From Citrus sinensis (Eukaryota > Streptophyta > Magnoliopsida > Sapindales > Rutaceae), in NCBI RefSeq assembly GCF_022201045.2, contig NC_068558.1:18753501-18817500 (forward strand): a stretch of 64,000 bases of DNA, read 5' to 3'. The translations under genes and the position numbers were made by a program. The stretch's first letter is position 1; each line of letters starts with the position of its first letter. The notes under the pieces are model-generated. The model had not been told where the DNA came from, searched no databases, and saw only the letters and a program-made list of their open reading frames with translations. Below are positions 46,299-58,452 of the stretch, piece after piece.

Positions 46299-48848
46299 TC
46301 AATCTCCATAATTGGGACTCTCGAGAGCCACATCCTCCACAATATTCACCGAAAAATCTTCATAAAAAGGTTTTAAGCGATGACCATTAACCTTAAAAAC
46401 TTTGTCAGAGGTCGGGCTCCGAATCTCAACTGCACCATAAGGAAAAACATTAGTAACAATAAAAGGTCCAACCCAACAAGAACGTAATTTACCCGGAAAA
46501 AGTTTAAGCTTAGAATGAAAAAGAAGAACTTTTTGACCAACAGAGAACTCCTTTCTCAAAATCATTCTATCATGAAATGTCTTCGTCTTTTCCTTGTAAA
46601 AAATTTCCTGCGCTATAGGGTTAATAACATCCACAGAAAATACCGAATGTTCCTCACTAGGATATTTCATGGCATCATTCATATTGAATTCTATAACCTC
46701 TCCATCAAACTCCATAGTGAGAGTCCCTTTATGTATATCCATTTTAGTCCTAGCAGTCTTAAGAAAAGGTCTTCCTAGCAAAATTGGGATAGAATTAGAG
46801 GAGTTATCATCTTCCATATCAAGTACATAAAAATCAGCAGGAAAAACCAACTCATTAACTTGTACTAAGACATCTTCTAATACCCCATCAGGATATGCAT
46901 TAGACCTATCAGCTAGTTGAATTATCACACAAGTTTCTTTTAATGGACCAATATTCAAAGATGAATAAATGGAACGAGGCATGACATTAATAGAAGCTCC
47001 TAGATCTAACAAAGCCTTTTCAACTCTAACACTACCAATTTTACAAGGGATAGTAAACATACTTGGATCCTTGCACTTAGGAGGTAGTTTCTTTTGAAGA
47101 ACTGCTGAAACATTCTCCCCCATGTAAACTTTTTCATCTCCTCTTAATTTTCTCTTGGAGGTGCACAGTTCCTTAAGGACTTTAGCATATCGAGGTATTT
47201 GTTTTATAGCATCTAATAAAGGAATATTTACCTCAACCTTGCGAAATGTCTCAAGGATGTCTTTCTCTTGTTCCTCCTTCTTGGATTTTGCAAATCGGCT
47301 TGGAAAAGGAGGAGGTATCACAATAGGTAGGGGTTTCGCTTTGGTGGGTTGCGCATCTTGAGATTTAGGTATCAATTCATTCTTCTCAAGCTCATCTTCT
47401 ACATGCTTTGTCACTTTCTTACTAGACTCTTGCAACTCCTTCCCACTTCTAAGGATGACAGCACTAACGTTTTGCTTTGGATTCACCTCAGATTGTGAAG
47501 GCAATCTTCCTAATACTTGAGACTCCAGACGGCTTACTGTAGTCGCCAATTGACTCATTTGGTTCTCCAAGTTCTGAATGCTTGTTGTAGTTGCCTGCTG
47601 AAATTGTTGAGTGTTAGTCGCAAGTGATTTAACAATTTCTTCAAGAGATATACCTGACTTGGAGTTTGACTGTGGAGGTGTTGGTTGTCTTGGTGGATAC
47701 TGTTGTGGGAATCCTGACGGCCTAACGCCATAGCTGAAGTTCGGATGATCCTTCCATCCCGGATTGTATGTTTGTGCATAAGGATCATACCTCCTCTGAG
47801 GCATGCCTGGAAATCCTCCAACTGCATTGGTTTGTTCAACGGGTTCTTCTTGAAGTGTAGGACACATATCAGTTGAATGACCCATATTGTAACAAATACC
47901 ACAAGTCTTCACCTGTTGCACATTACCTACAACAAACTTTTCCACAAGAGAAGTGAGTTTATCTAAACGTTGTTCAACAGAAGAAATATTTACCTCATTC
48001 ACATTCCTTAAGGTGGCATCTTGTCTGCTGCCAAATTGTTGTGCATTGGCAGCCATATTTGATATCAACTCCCTTGCTTGAGTAGGAGTCTTGTTCACCA
48101 ACACACCTCCACTAGCAGCATCTATCATACTCCTATCCATCAATGATAGTCCTTCGTAAAAATATTGAATAAGAAGTTGATCAGAAATCTGATGCTGAGG
48201 ACAACTGGCACACAATTGTTTGAATCGCTCCCAATACTCATACAAAGTCTCCCCAGGAAGTTGTCTGATCCCACAAATATCTTTTCTGATGTTGGCAGCT
48301 CTTGAAGCAGGAAAGTACTTCTCGAGGAACTGCTTCTTCAAACCATTCCACGTTGTAATCGATTCAGGAGGCAAGTAGTACAACCAATCTTTAGCTAGCC
48401 CATCTACAGAGAACGGAAAAGCACGCAGCTTAATCTGCTCTTCAGTCACGCCTTGTGGCCTCATACTTGAGCACACAACATGAAACTCCTTGAGATGTTT
48501 ATGAGGATCTTCACCTGCAAAACCATGAAACTTGGGTAATAAGTGAATAAGACCAGACTTTAATTCAAAATTTACCTCCAAGTCTACATATTGAATGCAG
48601 AGTGGTTATTGATTCAAGTCTGGCTCAGCTAACTCTCTAAGAGTTCTTTCTACAGGTGCAGGTCTATCCATCACTTGTTCTTCTGAATCGCTAGATGATT
48701 CAACTAAATCAGGCACCGTATCTGTTTCAGAAAGCAAAGGCGACGAGGATCGTTGCTTAGCTCGTTTTGTCTGCTGTCTCAGTTGGCGAGCTGTCTTCTC
48801 AATTTCAGGATCAAACGAAAGTGTACCTGTACGAGAAGAACGAACCAT
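46299..48848 (-). pseudogene. Athila-like gag-protease frame fused to integrase C-terminal tail
   Basis: The frame runs from ATG 48848 (MVRSSRTGTLSFDPEIEKTA) to the stop at 46299 with one interruption, TAA at 48606-48608, which looks like a CAA codon with a C-to-T change. After that stop, 760 codons are open. Domains: retrotransposon gag core ([17 protein letters not shown]), one CCHC-like knuckle ([14 protein letters not shown]), a proline/glutamine linker and coiled segment, and aspartic protease ([16 protein letters not shown], normal for this group). Then [10 protein letters not shown] runs without a frame break into [18 protein letters not shown] and RLKPF, the integrase C-terminus. Everything from reverse transcriptase to the integrase core is missing, yet the frame is preserved across the deletion. 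Confidence 0.85.
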
Positions 48849-48891
48849 ACACCAAGTAAAACGTAAAAAGGATTAAATAAATGACACCAAT

Positions 48892-48908
48892 CCCCGGCAA
48901 CGGCGCCA
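48892..48908 (-). other. Primer binding site of the Athila-like element
   Basis: TGGCGCCGTTGCCGGGG on the minus strand, a few bases after the 5' LTR; typical of Athila/Tat elements. Confidence 0.85.
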
Positions 48909-48913
48909 AAATT

Positions 48914-50110
48914 TGATGGGTGTCGAAGCCAACAAAAATAAATTCCTACTCTAAATAAATTGTGTATAGTGATTGAGCAGGGTCGTGTCCACAGAGATCG
49001 GTAATTATTTAAATCCTTTTGAAACGTAAAACGTAAAATGGGGGAATTGTTGACAATAATAAAAATCAAATTAAAAATAACAAGAATGCAAATTAAAGTT
49101 GTAATTCAAATTGGAGAAAGCTCTGGTTGAAGGAATTAACTCAGCTTGATTCGACTACTGATCATTGATTCAAATATAGATGATTATTACTCATGAATAG
49201 ACTGGTTATAGCTATTGAGACCCTCTAATAGCCAATCTCTCCTTAACTAGTCGATAACCAAGGTACGACCATTGGTTATTTCCCTAATCAATAGACAACC
49301 CTAGATACGATCATAGAATTTAATCAATTGACAGCCTGAAAAACCAGAGAGACCCAAATCCTAATCAACACATATGATGATTCATTTAAATTAGATTGTT
49401 TATTCTCACAACACAACTCTCTGCTATGTTATTTGTCACAAGCATTAAATTCTTCATACGATGAATCCTTTAATTGACAATAGATTAAGTTGATAATTAA
49501 ATAGTGGCCAATTACCTAATTAACAAACATAATCATGAAAATAATTTAGAGAATAAACAAATACCCAAAAAGCAATAAAACAATTAAAGCACAAGAAAGA
49601 TCTCACAGTAGTGATGAATCAAAGCTTCGTTATCCTTCAACTAGAAAAATAGGTTTAGTTCTTCATAGAGAGAAGAGAAAAATTAAATCTAGGGTTTCTT
49701 TCTTTTTCTCCAATCCAAAAAATCCCCCTTTTTTCACAATTGATTCCTCCCTTAAATACTCTCTCTCTCTTCTCTTTTAGAGTTCTATTTAAAATAAAAT
49801 ACTAATATCTAAAATATTAAATTCGTAATTACAAAAATAGCCAAAAATATAAAACACGTTAAACTAAAAACTGCAGGTCCGCAATTGACAGCACGCGCCC
49901 ACGCCTTGTCAACAAAGTTCTTCTGCCGCTCATAATTTCTCCAAGGGAACAATCATCCCTAAACATCATCTTGTAGCTCAATTTTATCACCAATCAATAG
50001 AATTGCACCTACAAAAGTAAATCACAGGTAAATCACTATTATTAAATGCAAAACATCGATATTAAGGGAAGTAAACAATGCAAAACTAGTGCATAAATTG
50101 CACTCTAACA
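48914..50110 (-). repeat. 5' LTR of the Athila-like element
   Basis: Minus strand: starts TGTTAGAGTGC (50110) and ends CACCCATCA (48914). AT-rich, 1,197 bases, non-coding. Confidence 0.8.
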
Positions 50111-50726
50111 GGCAATTTGGTCATTTTATATTATAAGGATAAAATAGTCCAATAAAATTTATCTTAAAGGAACATTAATGGTCAATGTTGCTTATAAGGT
50201 GAATTAAAGCACCTTACAAGCAAAACAACTGCATTTCAACATTCATAATAGACTCCAAAGACAAGTGAAGGGCATATGATCACTCAATGACTGAAATGAT
50301 GTCGATTGGCAGCGTTTTGGTTTTAGTTAAATTGAAGTAACCACGTGATCAAGCTCGTGAATACTTAAGTGAAGCCAAGTACGTTATAATGGCCTCTTAG
50401 ATACGTGTCAAGCATCTGTGCATCTTGGGTTGCTAAAGTTGATACATGTCAAGCATCTGTTGCTAGTTTATAAGCTGGGTTTCAGAGTGTTTGAGGGATT
50501 ATTCTAGAGAGTTATAGCAAGAGAATCATAAAGAGAAAGATGAACCTTGCTCTCTGTAGTCTTAGTAGCATAGCTCTGTAATTCAATCTTTGAATTATCA
50601 ATGAAAGCTTGCGCAATGGCTTCACCCATGGATGTAGGTTTTGTAAAAGATTGAACCACGTATCTCTGTGCGTTTACTGTGATTAGATTTGCTATCTGCT
50701 CTCATTTCGTTGATTTGTTTAGATGT
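50111..50726 (+). mobile_element. Older Copia LTR-like sequence, host of the nested insertion
   Basis: Its right half (CATGGATGTAGG, then TTGAACCACGTATCT) has the same layout as the matching region of the nested element's own LTR (GGACGTAGG...CCGAACCAC). The tail continues after the insertion from 56150 (CTTTGTTACATTTTC). It is therefore probably an older Copia LTR split by the younger insertion. Confidence 0.5.
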
Positions 50727-51392
50727 TGTTGAATATGAACTGCAAATCAGTTTATAGTCAAGTGCGGCAAGTCGGTTGAAGATTTGTCAACACCACGACA
50801 TGTCGGTTGACAGTCCTGAGATAGCTATATGACAAGGATACCGTGTCATCTGTGTATGCAAAGAAGGCATGTGGTTTGCACGTGATTCGCTTAACCAAAA
50901 CGGCTGCCTGAACTGTCGTTTTGTTACTTAGAATATCAGAGATGGAGACACGTGTAAGAAGGCTTATCAGAAGTCTGTTAAGCCGTTAATTAGCGCGGGA
51001 AGCTGCTGCTCTTCGTCACTGAACACAGGGGAACTTGCTGGTGTTTGATCGAGCAAGAGCTTGTATATATAGCTAGATACTCAGGAATAAAGTCAGGGGT
51101 TGTTGGTTGTTATATTCTTTGTAAAAGCTTGTTCTCTGTAGACAATCGATTCAATAAAACTTGGATTCATTCTTTCACAATGGACGTAGGCTTCCATAGC
51201 CGAACCACTATAAGCTTTCTATGTATTGTTCTTTCTTATTCTTTTAATCTTTTCATTGATTAGCTTTTGTTGACTGGGCTGTTATGACATCCATTAAACT
51301 GAGTACAGATTGATTAGTTTTAGATTCAAGAACCATTCTTGAGTGAGTCTTGGGGAGCCATTATCAGTTCTTTACTGGTATTTGGCACAACA
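50727..51392 (+). repeat. 5' LTR of the Copia element
   Basis: TGTTGAATATG to GCACAACA; a TTGTATATATAGC box near 51060. Confidence 0.92.
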
Positions 51393-51433
51393 AATTGGTA
51401 TCAGAGCCACTCTATGAAATTCTTGATCTAAAG

Positions 51434-54400
51434 ATGACTGGTCCTAAACTTGAAGTAGAAAAGTTTATTGGTGAAAATGACTTTCACCTATGAAGACTCA
51501 AGATGAAAGCACTACTAGTACATTAAGGCCTAGATGAAGCCTTTGCCGAAATCACATCATCCAAGAAACCAAGGAAGATATCAGAGGATGATCTTCCAGA
51601 TGTGCTTGATAGGGCTCATAGTGCAATTATCTTAAGTCTCGGAGATGGTGTACTCAGAGAAGTGGGAGGAGAGACAACTGTTGCTGGATTGTGGAAGAAG
51701 CTTGAAGACTTGTATACCAAAAAGTCCATGGCTAAGAGGTTAGCCACTAAAAAGAAGCTTTACACATTGCAGATGGAAGAGGGTTCATCAATCTCTGATC
51801 ATATTGATGCCTTTAATAAGATCAATTTGGATCTTGAAGACATTAATGTAAAGATCGATGGTGAAGATAAAGCCATGATTCTGTTGTGCTCTCTACCAAG
51901 CTCTTATGAGCATCTGGTTGACACTCTCATGTATGGAAGACAGTCCCTTTCGATGGTGGATGTAAAAGAGACATTGAGCTCCAAGGCTGCAACCAAGAAA
52001 GAAGCAAGTCATGGGGAAGGATTAACAGTAAGAGGGAGACCAGAAAAGAGAGAAGGTGGTCAAGGGAAGAAGAAAAGATCCAAGTCCAGACCCAAGAATA
52101 TGAAGTGTTTTCATTGCCACAAGGAAGGCCACTTCAAAAAGGACTGTCCAGAGAGGAAATATTAAAGCAAATAAACAAAAGAAAAGACTGGAGATGCTGC
52201 TGTTGCATTAGAAGGATAAGAATCTGATGGTTATGACTTTGCTGGAGTTCTCATAGTCTCTGATGGTGCATCTAGAGGTAACTGGGTTTTAGATTCTGGT
52301 TGTTCATTCCATATGTGCCCTAATAGAAATTTCTTTAAGAACTATGAAACCTATGATGGTGGGATAGTTGTAATAGGAAATGATGCTAGTTGTAGGGTAA
52401 TTGGCAGGGGCACCATTAAACTGAAAATGCTTAATGGCACAATAAGAGAATTAACAAATGTCAGACATATCCCTGATTTAAAGAGGAACCTAATTTCTCT
52501 TGGCATGCTTGACAAAATGAGGTGTGTTATCAAGCTTGAGTCAGGCACTTTGAAGGTGTTGAAAGGGTCCATGGTGTTGATGAAAGGAAACTTAGACAAT
52601 GGTCTATATGTGCTCCAGGGGTCTATAGTCACAGGAGATGTTGGAGTTTCAAACCAGAATCTAAACAAAACTTTATTGTGGCACTTTAGATTAGGCCATA
52701 TGAGTGAGAGAGGCTTGAGAGAACTATCAAAACAGGGAGCCTTGGGTGAAGATAAAATAGAGCCCTTGGAATTTTGTGAGGAGTGTGTTCTAGGCAAATC
52801 CTCAAGAGTCAAATTCAGCAATGGTGCACATGTTTCAAGAGGGACTCTAGAATACATACATGCTGATCTGTGGGGACCTGCACAGACAACATCCTTAGGA
52901 GGTGCAATTTATTTTCTATCTCTGATTGATGACCATTCCATAATGGTTTGGGTGTATGTGCTGAAGAACACAGATGAAGTGTTTGAACAATTCAAAAACT
53001 GGAAAACACTGATTGAAACTCAGACCAATAAGAAGGTTAAGAAGCTCAGAACTGATAATGGATTAGAATTCTGCAACAAGAGGTTTGAAGAATTTTGTAC
53101 CAAGCATGGAATCATGAGGCACAGAACAGTAAGATATACACCTCAACAAAATGGATTAGCTGAGAGGATGAATAGAACCTTAGTTGACAAAGTGAGGTGT
53201 ATGCTCATTCACTCTAAGCTACCTATGTCCTTGTGGGCTGAGGCTCTGTCAACAGCTTGCCACATTGTGAACAGAAGCCCTTCAACTGGAATTAACTTTA
53301 AGACACCATACGAACTTTGGTATGGTAAACCAGTAGATTACTCCAATTTGAAGATATTTGGTTGTCCAGCATATGCTCACATCAAACAAGGCAAATTAGA
53401 ACCCAGGGCATTGAAGTGTGTGTATTTCTTGGTTACCCTGAAGGGGTAAAAGGGTTTAAACTATGGTGCACAGACATGAAGCCACCAAAAGTAATTATAA
53501 GCAGAGATGTGGTATTTAATGAAGCTGAGATGCTCCAACACTCAGTATCCTTAAAAACTACAAATGCAGAACTGAAAGATAAAGATGAGACATCTTATCT
53601 TGAGGTGGAGCTGTCAAACTCAAACTAGAAACAGAAATCAAGATCAGAGGCTGGAGACATAACAGACATGGAAATACATGACACTGAGAATGAAACAGCA
53701 AGTGATCAAGGGAGATGTGAAGATTATCAGTTAGTGAGGGACAAAGAAAAGAGAGTGATAAGACCTCCTAGAAGATATGCATATGCAGATCTAATTGCAT
53801 TTGCATTAACAGCAGCACATGAAATAGCAACAGATGAACCTAGAACATACTCAGAAGCTATTAACAGTGATAAGGCAGAAGAATGGATCAAGGCTATGGA
53901 TGAGGAAATGATGTCTTTGAAAAAGAATCACACTTGGAATCTCATTGAAAGACCAGCAAACAAGAGGGTAGTAGGATGCAAATGGATTTACAGGATTAAA
54001 GAGTGAATTCCAGATGTTGAGCCATAAATATACAAAGTCAGGTTGGTTGCAAAAGGCTTCATTTAGAAAGAGGGGGTTGACTTTACAGAAGTTTTCTCCC
54101 TTGTGGTGAGACATGCTTTCCTGAGGATCCTGTTATCTCTAGTGGCTGTACAAGACATGCATCTTGAACAGATGGATGTGAAGACTGCCTTCCTGCATGG
54201 TGAAATAGATGAGATGATAGTAATGTCACAACCTGAAGGGTATGAGGATCCAGAAAAAAGCTGATCATGTATGTCATCTAAGGAAGTCACTGTATGGATT
54301 AAAACAGTCTCCAAGACTGTGGTATCTAAGGTTTGACAAGTTTATGTCAGATCATGGTTTTTAAAGGAGCAGCTTTGACTGCTGTGTTTACTTTAAAACC

Positions 54401-55414
54401 ATAGAAGGTGGTGACAAGATCTACCTGCTGCTCTATGTAGACGACATATTAATAGCTTGTAAGGAGGTGAAGTTCTTCAATGAATTGAAGCAGCAGCTGA
54501 GTAATACATTTGAGATGAAGGATCTAGGTGCTGTAAAGAAGATCCTCAGAGTTCAACTAAAGAGAGACAGGAAGAATGGTATCCTAAGCCTAACACAGCA
54601 CAAATACATCAAGAAAGTACTTGAGAAGTTCAATATGGATATATGCAAACCAGTACAGACACCACTGCCCTCTCATTTCAGACTGTCCTGCCAACAGTGT
54701 CCAAACTCTGATGCTGAGAAGGCCGAAATGAATAAATTTCCATACTCAAGTGTTGTTGGATGTTTAATGTACGCAATGGTCCTGACTAGGCCTGATCTCT
54801 CTCACTCTCATGCAGTGAGTGTGGTAAGCAGGTATATGGCTAACCCAGGGAAGGATCATTGGAGGGCTGTTGTGTGGATCTTAAGATACCTTGCTGGTAC
54901 AACTGGTTATGGTTTGATCTATGGAGCTGAGAAATATGCAGAGGTTAGTGTGGAGGGTTATGTAGATTCAGATTATGCTGGAGATCTGGATAAAAGAAGG
55001 TCCTTAACAGGCTTTCTGTTCATGCTTAATGGATGCACCATAAACTAGAAGGCTTCACTGCAGAGTGTTGTTACTCTATCAACAACTGAGGCAGAATACA
55101 CAGCGGCTGCAGAGGTAATCAAAGAAGCTATCTGGCATAGAGGGATGGTGACAGAACTGGGATTTGAACAAAAACAAATCACAGTTTATTGTGACAGCCA
55201 AAGTGCTATATGTCTAAGTAAGAACCAGATTCACCACGAAAAGACCAAGCATATTGATTTCAAGCTTTACTTTGTCAGATTGGAAATATCAAAGGGTGTG
55301 ATTAAGATGGCTAAAATACACACTGATAGCAACATTGCTGACATGCTTACCAAAGCTGTACCAGGAGCTAAGTTTGAGTTCTGTTTGAACTCAGCTGGCA
55401 TCTGGAGGATATAG
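51434..55414 (+). pseudogene. Copia gag-pol polyprotein, broken
   Basis: Start ATG at 51434. Early stops are TGA 51491 and TAA 51524, then an open gag segment (51602-52165) with zinc knuckle CFHCHKEGHFKKDC. Protease motif LDSGCSFHM is near 52292. Next come integrase with the HHCC finger and DDE core (HADLWGP near 52859, RTDNGLEFC near 53049, NGLAERMNR), reverse transcriptase with YVDDILIAC near 54438, and RNase H (VDSDYAGDLDKRRS; ending in HTDSNIADMLTK). A frameshift near 53435 and a return near 54250-54290 bracket a region in another frame. Further stops are at 53626, 54004 and 55046, among others. Confidence 0.9.
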
Positions 55415-55477
55415 ACTGCAGGAAAGAAGTGGAAGGGTGAACATGAGGAATGGATGATTTGAGCTCAAGGTGGAGAA

Positions 55478-56144
55478 TGTTGAATATGAACTGCAAATCA
55501 GTTTATAGTCAAGTGCGACAAGTCGGTTGAAGATTTGTCAACACCACGACATGTCGGTTGACAGTCCTGAGATAGCTATATGACAAGGATACCGTGTCAT
55601 CTGTGTATGCAAAGAAGGCATGTGGTTTGCACGTGATTCGCTTAACCAAAACGGCTGCCTGAACTGTCGTTTTGTTACTTAGAATATCAGAGATGGAGAC
55701 ACGTGTAATGAAGGCTTATCAGAAGTCTATTAAGCCGTTAATTAGCGCGGGAAGCTGCTGCTCTTCGTCACTGAACACAGGGGAACTTGCTGGTGTTTGA
55801 TCGAGCAAGAGCTTGTATATATAGCTGGATACTCAAGAATAAAGTCAGGGGTTGTTGGTTGTTATATTCTCTGTAAAAGCTTGTTTTCTGTAAACAATCG
55901 ATTCAATAAAACTTGGATTCATTCTTTCACAGTGGACGTAGGCTTCCATAGCCGAACCACTATAAGCTTTCTGTGTATTGTTCTTTTTTGTTCTTTTAAT
56001 CTTTTCATTGATTAGCTTTTGTTGACTGGGCTGTTACGACATCCATTAAATTGAGTACAGATTGATTAGTTTTAGATTCAAGAACCATTCTTGAGTGAGT
56101 CTTGGGGAGCCATTATCAGTTCTTTATTGGTATTTGGCAAAACA
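55478..56144 (+). repeat. 3' LTR of the Copia element
   Basis: Same termini as the 5' LTR; followed by the GATGT duplication. Confidence 0.92.
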
Positions 56145-56297
56145 GATGTCTTTGTTACATTTTCTTTGTGTTAATTGGATTGATATTTGTAACATGATAT
56201 TGGATAAAATAGATAAAAAATAATAATGGATATCTTCATCAATTAATAATTTATTTATTTTTTTGGTTACTAAATATTCGTTAGTTCATTAGGTTTT

Positions 56298-56981
56298 TAG
56301 GGATGGCAATGGGGTAAGGTGGGGATGAGGAGGCCTACCTCATTCCCCATCCCATTAAAAATTTTGCTTCCATTCCCCACCTCATTCCCCAATAAATTTA
56401 GTGGGGTGAGGATATGGAATCTCCACGTGGGGGATGGTTTTCCCATCATCGCCCCATTCCCCATTTACTAATTTTATAGTAGGTAAATACATGATTTCAG
56501 TAAATTAAATATTAAAGATTTAAATAAAATCATTATCATATTATAAAGTATTTAAGTTATTTTAAAAAATCTCTAAAATTTTGAAACAATATCTTAAAAA
56601 TGATATGAAAACTAAAAAAATAATTGAACAAGAGGAGCACCTTAAGATAAAAAGAAAATATAATAATGTTTTAGAATGAATAAGAAATATATGCTAGGGT
56701 TTTCTTTTAGTTATAACTCATTTATATTAGGTAAAAATAAAAAAAAATTATTAACCAACATTGTAAGTAATAAAACAAAAATTATTAAATAAAAATTAAA
56801 AAAATATTTATATATAATAGGATTGGGGCGGGTAGTACAAAATCAAACCTATCCCATTAAGAATTTGAGAATGATTTTTCTCCCATTCCCCATTCCATTT
56901 CTCGGAAATTATTAAAAATTTACTCCCATTTGAGATGGAGCCTCATAAGCCCTAAACCCATGAAGGATTTTGCCATCCTTA
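56298..56981. mobile_element. hAT-like MITE, 684 bp
   Basis: Ends are TAGGGATGGCAA and, inverted, TAAGGATGGCAA. Flanks TAGGTTTT (56290-56297) and TAGATTTT (56982-56989) are an 8-base target duplication with one mismatch, as expected for hAT. Subterminal CCCCATTCCCC motifs occur in both orientations. Non-coding. Confidence 0.7.
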
Positions 56982-57009
56982 TAGATTTTTCTCAGTCTCC
57001 GACTACTGA

Positions 57010-57250
57010 TTTATCAAGATTTTTATTGTACAAAAGTGAATGTAAGCATATCTGTTTCATATGTGAATCGTGTATGTCAACGTGTAAATCATCAGGCACA
57101 TTATACAGCGAAGACGGCCTTGTGCATGAATTGGCTCTGGTTGGACGATTATCCCACAAATTTCCTAAGTTCTTTGTATGTAATCATGTATCTCGACACG
57201 CAAATCAACAAGCATATTATTTGGCTCGATGGCTGACAAAGGCGTGCTTG
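57010..57250 (+). pseudogene. Possible LINE RNase H-like fragment
   Basis: One frame reads SVSYVNRVCQRVNHQAHYTA, then LWLDDYPT, resembling the end of the RNase H-like domain in plant LINEs. Frames are broken and no reverse transcriptase is nearby, so the call is weak. Confidence 0.3.
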
Positions 57251-58452
57251 TCAGCAACAGTGTGCTAACGCGCCTGTGCTTGAGGGCTGAGGCGAAGGTG
57301 CAATGGTGTTGGTTGCTTCGGCGTGGCTCACGTGGAGATGGGTGTGGCGATGATGCTTGGTGCGGCTGCTCGGTAGAAATGGGTGGCTAGGGTTACTTTT
57401 CGTTGCATACATTCAGCTTTTACTTAAAATCAGTGATGATACACTCACTGAAAGTAGCCCCGACCAGGAAGACAATCATTTCTCTTACTCAAGACATGGA
57501 ATCAAGCACCAAAGTGACTCAATTTTCCCCCCTAAAATTCAAAACTTTTTATATAAACTGAATCAAATTGCAAATCTTATTATAATTTCATTAAAATTCT
57601 TTCATCAGATATCATGTAAGCTCGTTTCATTAAAATTTCTTTTGCCTCAAGTTAAAACATAAACTTGAAATGCAAGTTTCAAGGATAAGATTAGCTTTAT
57701 TCATGATAACGTCTGGACCTTTGGTAGGTTACTCTACCACTAGCTGTTTACAAGAGCTTTAATCCTTTCATGGCTGTTTCAGCTTCCAAATCAGATGACT
57801 TAGATGGGAAAAATACATTGGACGCAAATTATTACCTTCCATCTTAAATACAAGTACTCAGCTATGGAACATCAATGCAGTTGTACCTTCCTAACATCCC
57901 GTGTCTTCCATCGTGATCATCACTGAACAACAGAACCTCAGATCCACAACAGAAGTTTACAATTTGAGATCAATGCTGTGAAATTCAGACAACACCGACA
58001 CAAAATATCTATCAGACAATGTGGAGTTGAGGGTGAAACTAAAAAGGGCGAAGCAATAAGCAAAAGGTTGTTTCAATTAAAATTCTAAAATTCTATCCAA
58101 AAGAAAATGAAAAAGCTGTACAACAATCCAAGTCTAAAAGAACATAAATTTTTTACTCACAAAACTGCTTCCATCACATCATTATGAGCTATATAGTGTG
58201 GTATATATTGGAAGCAGAATGCAACAAGCAAGCATTGGAATGGAAGTTCTTGTGCAGTCAAGAATATGTAAGTGGCCCAAAAATCATAGCCCAAGTAGAC
58301 GGCTGCCTAGAAAGGACAGTATAATCTATTTGTAGGACATCAATAAACAAGTACTTCAGAAATGATAAAAAGTAGAATAGAATAGATTTTCTAGGCATAA
58401 TATTACAAAACAGAATATTGTCTCAGGGAAGCTGGGGCACAGATGATAAATC
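57251..58452. other. Spacer and 3' UTR of the MSP1-like gene
   Basis: No other gene seen. The last few hundred bases before 58453 are probably the 3' UTR of the minus-strand gene. Confidence 0.5.

Larger units (their letters stand above)
43668..50110 (-). mobile_element. Athila/Tat-like Ty3/Gypsy element with large internal deletion
   Basis: Minus-strand order: 1,197-base 5' LTR (48914-50110), primer site with TGGCGCCGTTGCCGGGG, gag-protease frame, C-terminal tail of integrase, long non-coding 3' region, polypurine tract, and a 75-base stub of the 3' LTR. Reverse transcriptase, RNase H and the integrase core are missing. The LTR start TGTTAGAGTGCAATTTATGC is the same at both ends. The left edge is truncated, so no target duplication can be tested. 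Confidence 0.85.
50727..56144 (+). mobile_element. Ty1/Copia retrotransposon (Tork-like), complete but inactive
   Basis: 5,418 bases, flanked by GATGT (50722-50726 and 56145-56149). LTRs of 666 and 667 bases differ by about 15 substitutions and 1 indel by eye (about 2.3%). The primer site TGGTATCAGAGCC (51396-51408) follows the 5' LTR; the purine run CAAGGTGGAGAA precedes the 3' LTR. The gag-protease-integrase-RT-RNase H order is that of Copia. Many stops and two frameshifts prevent autonomy. Confidence 0.93.
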
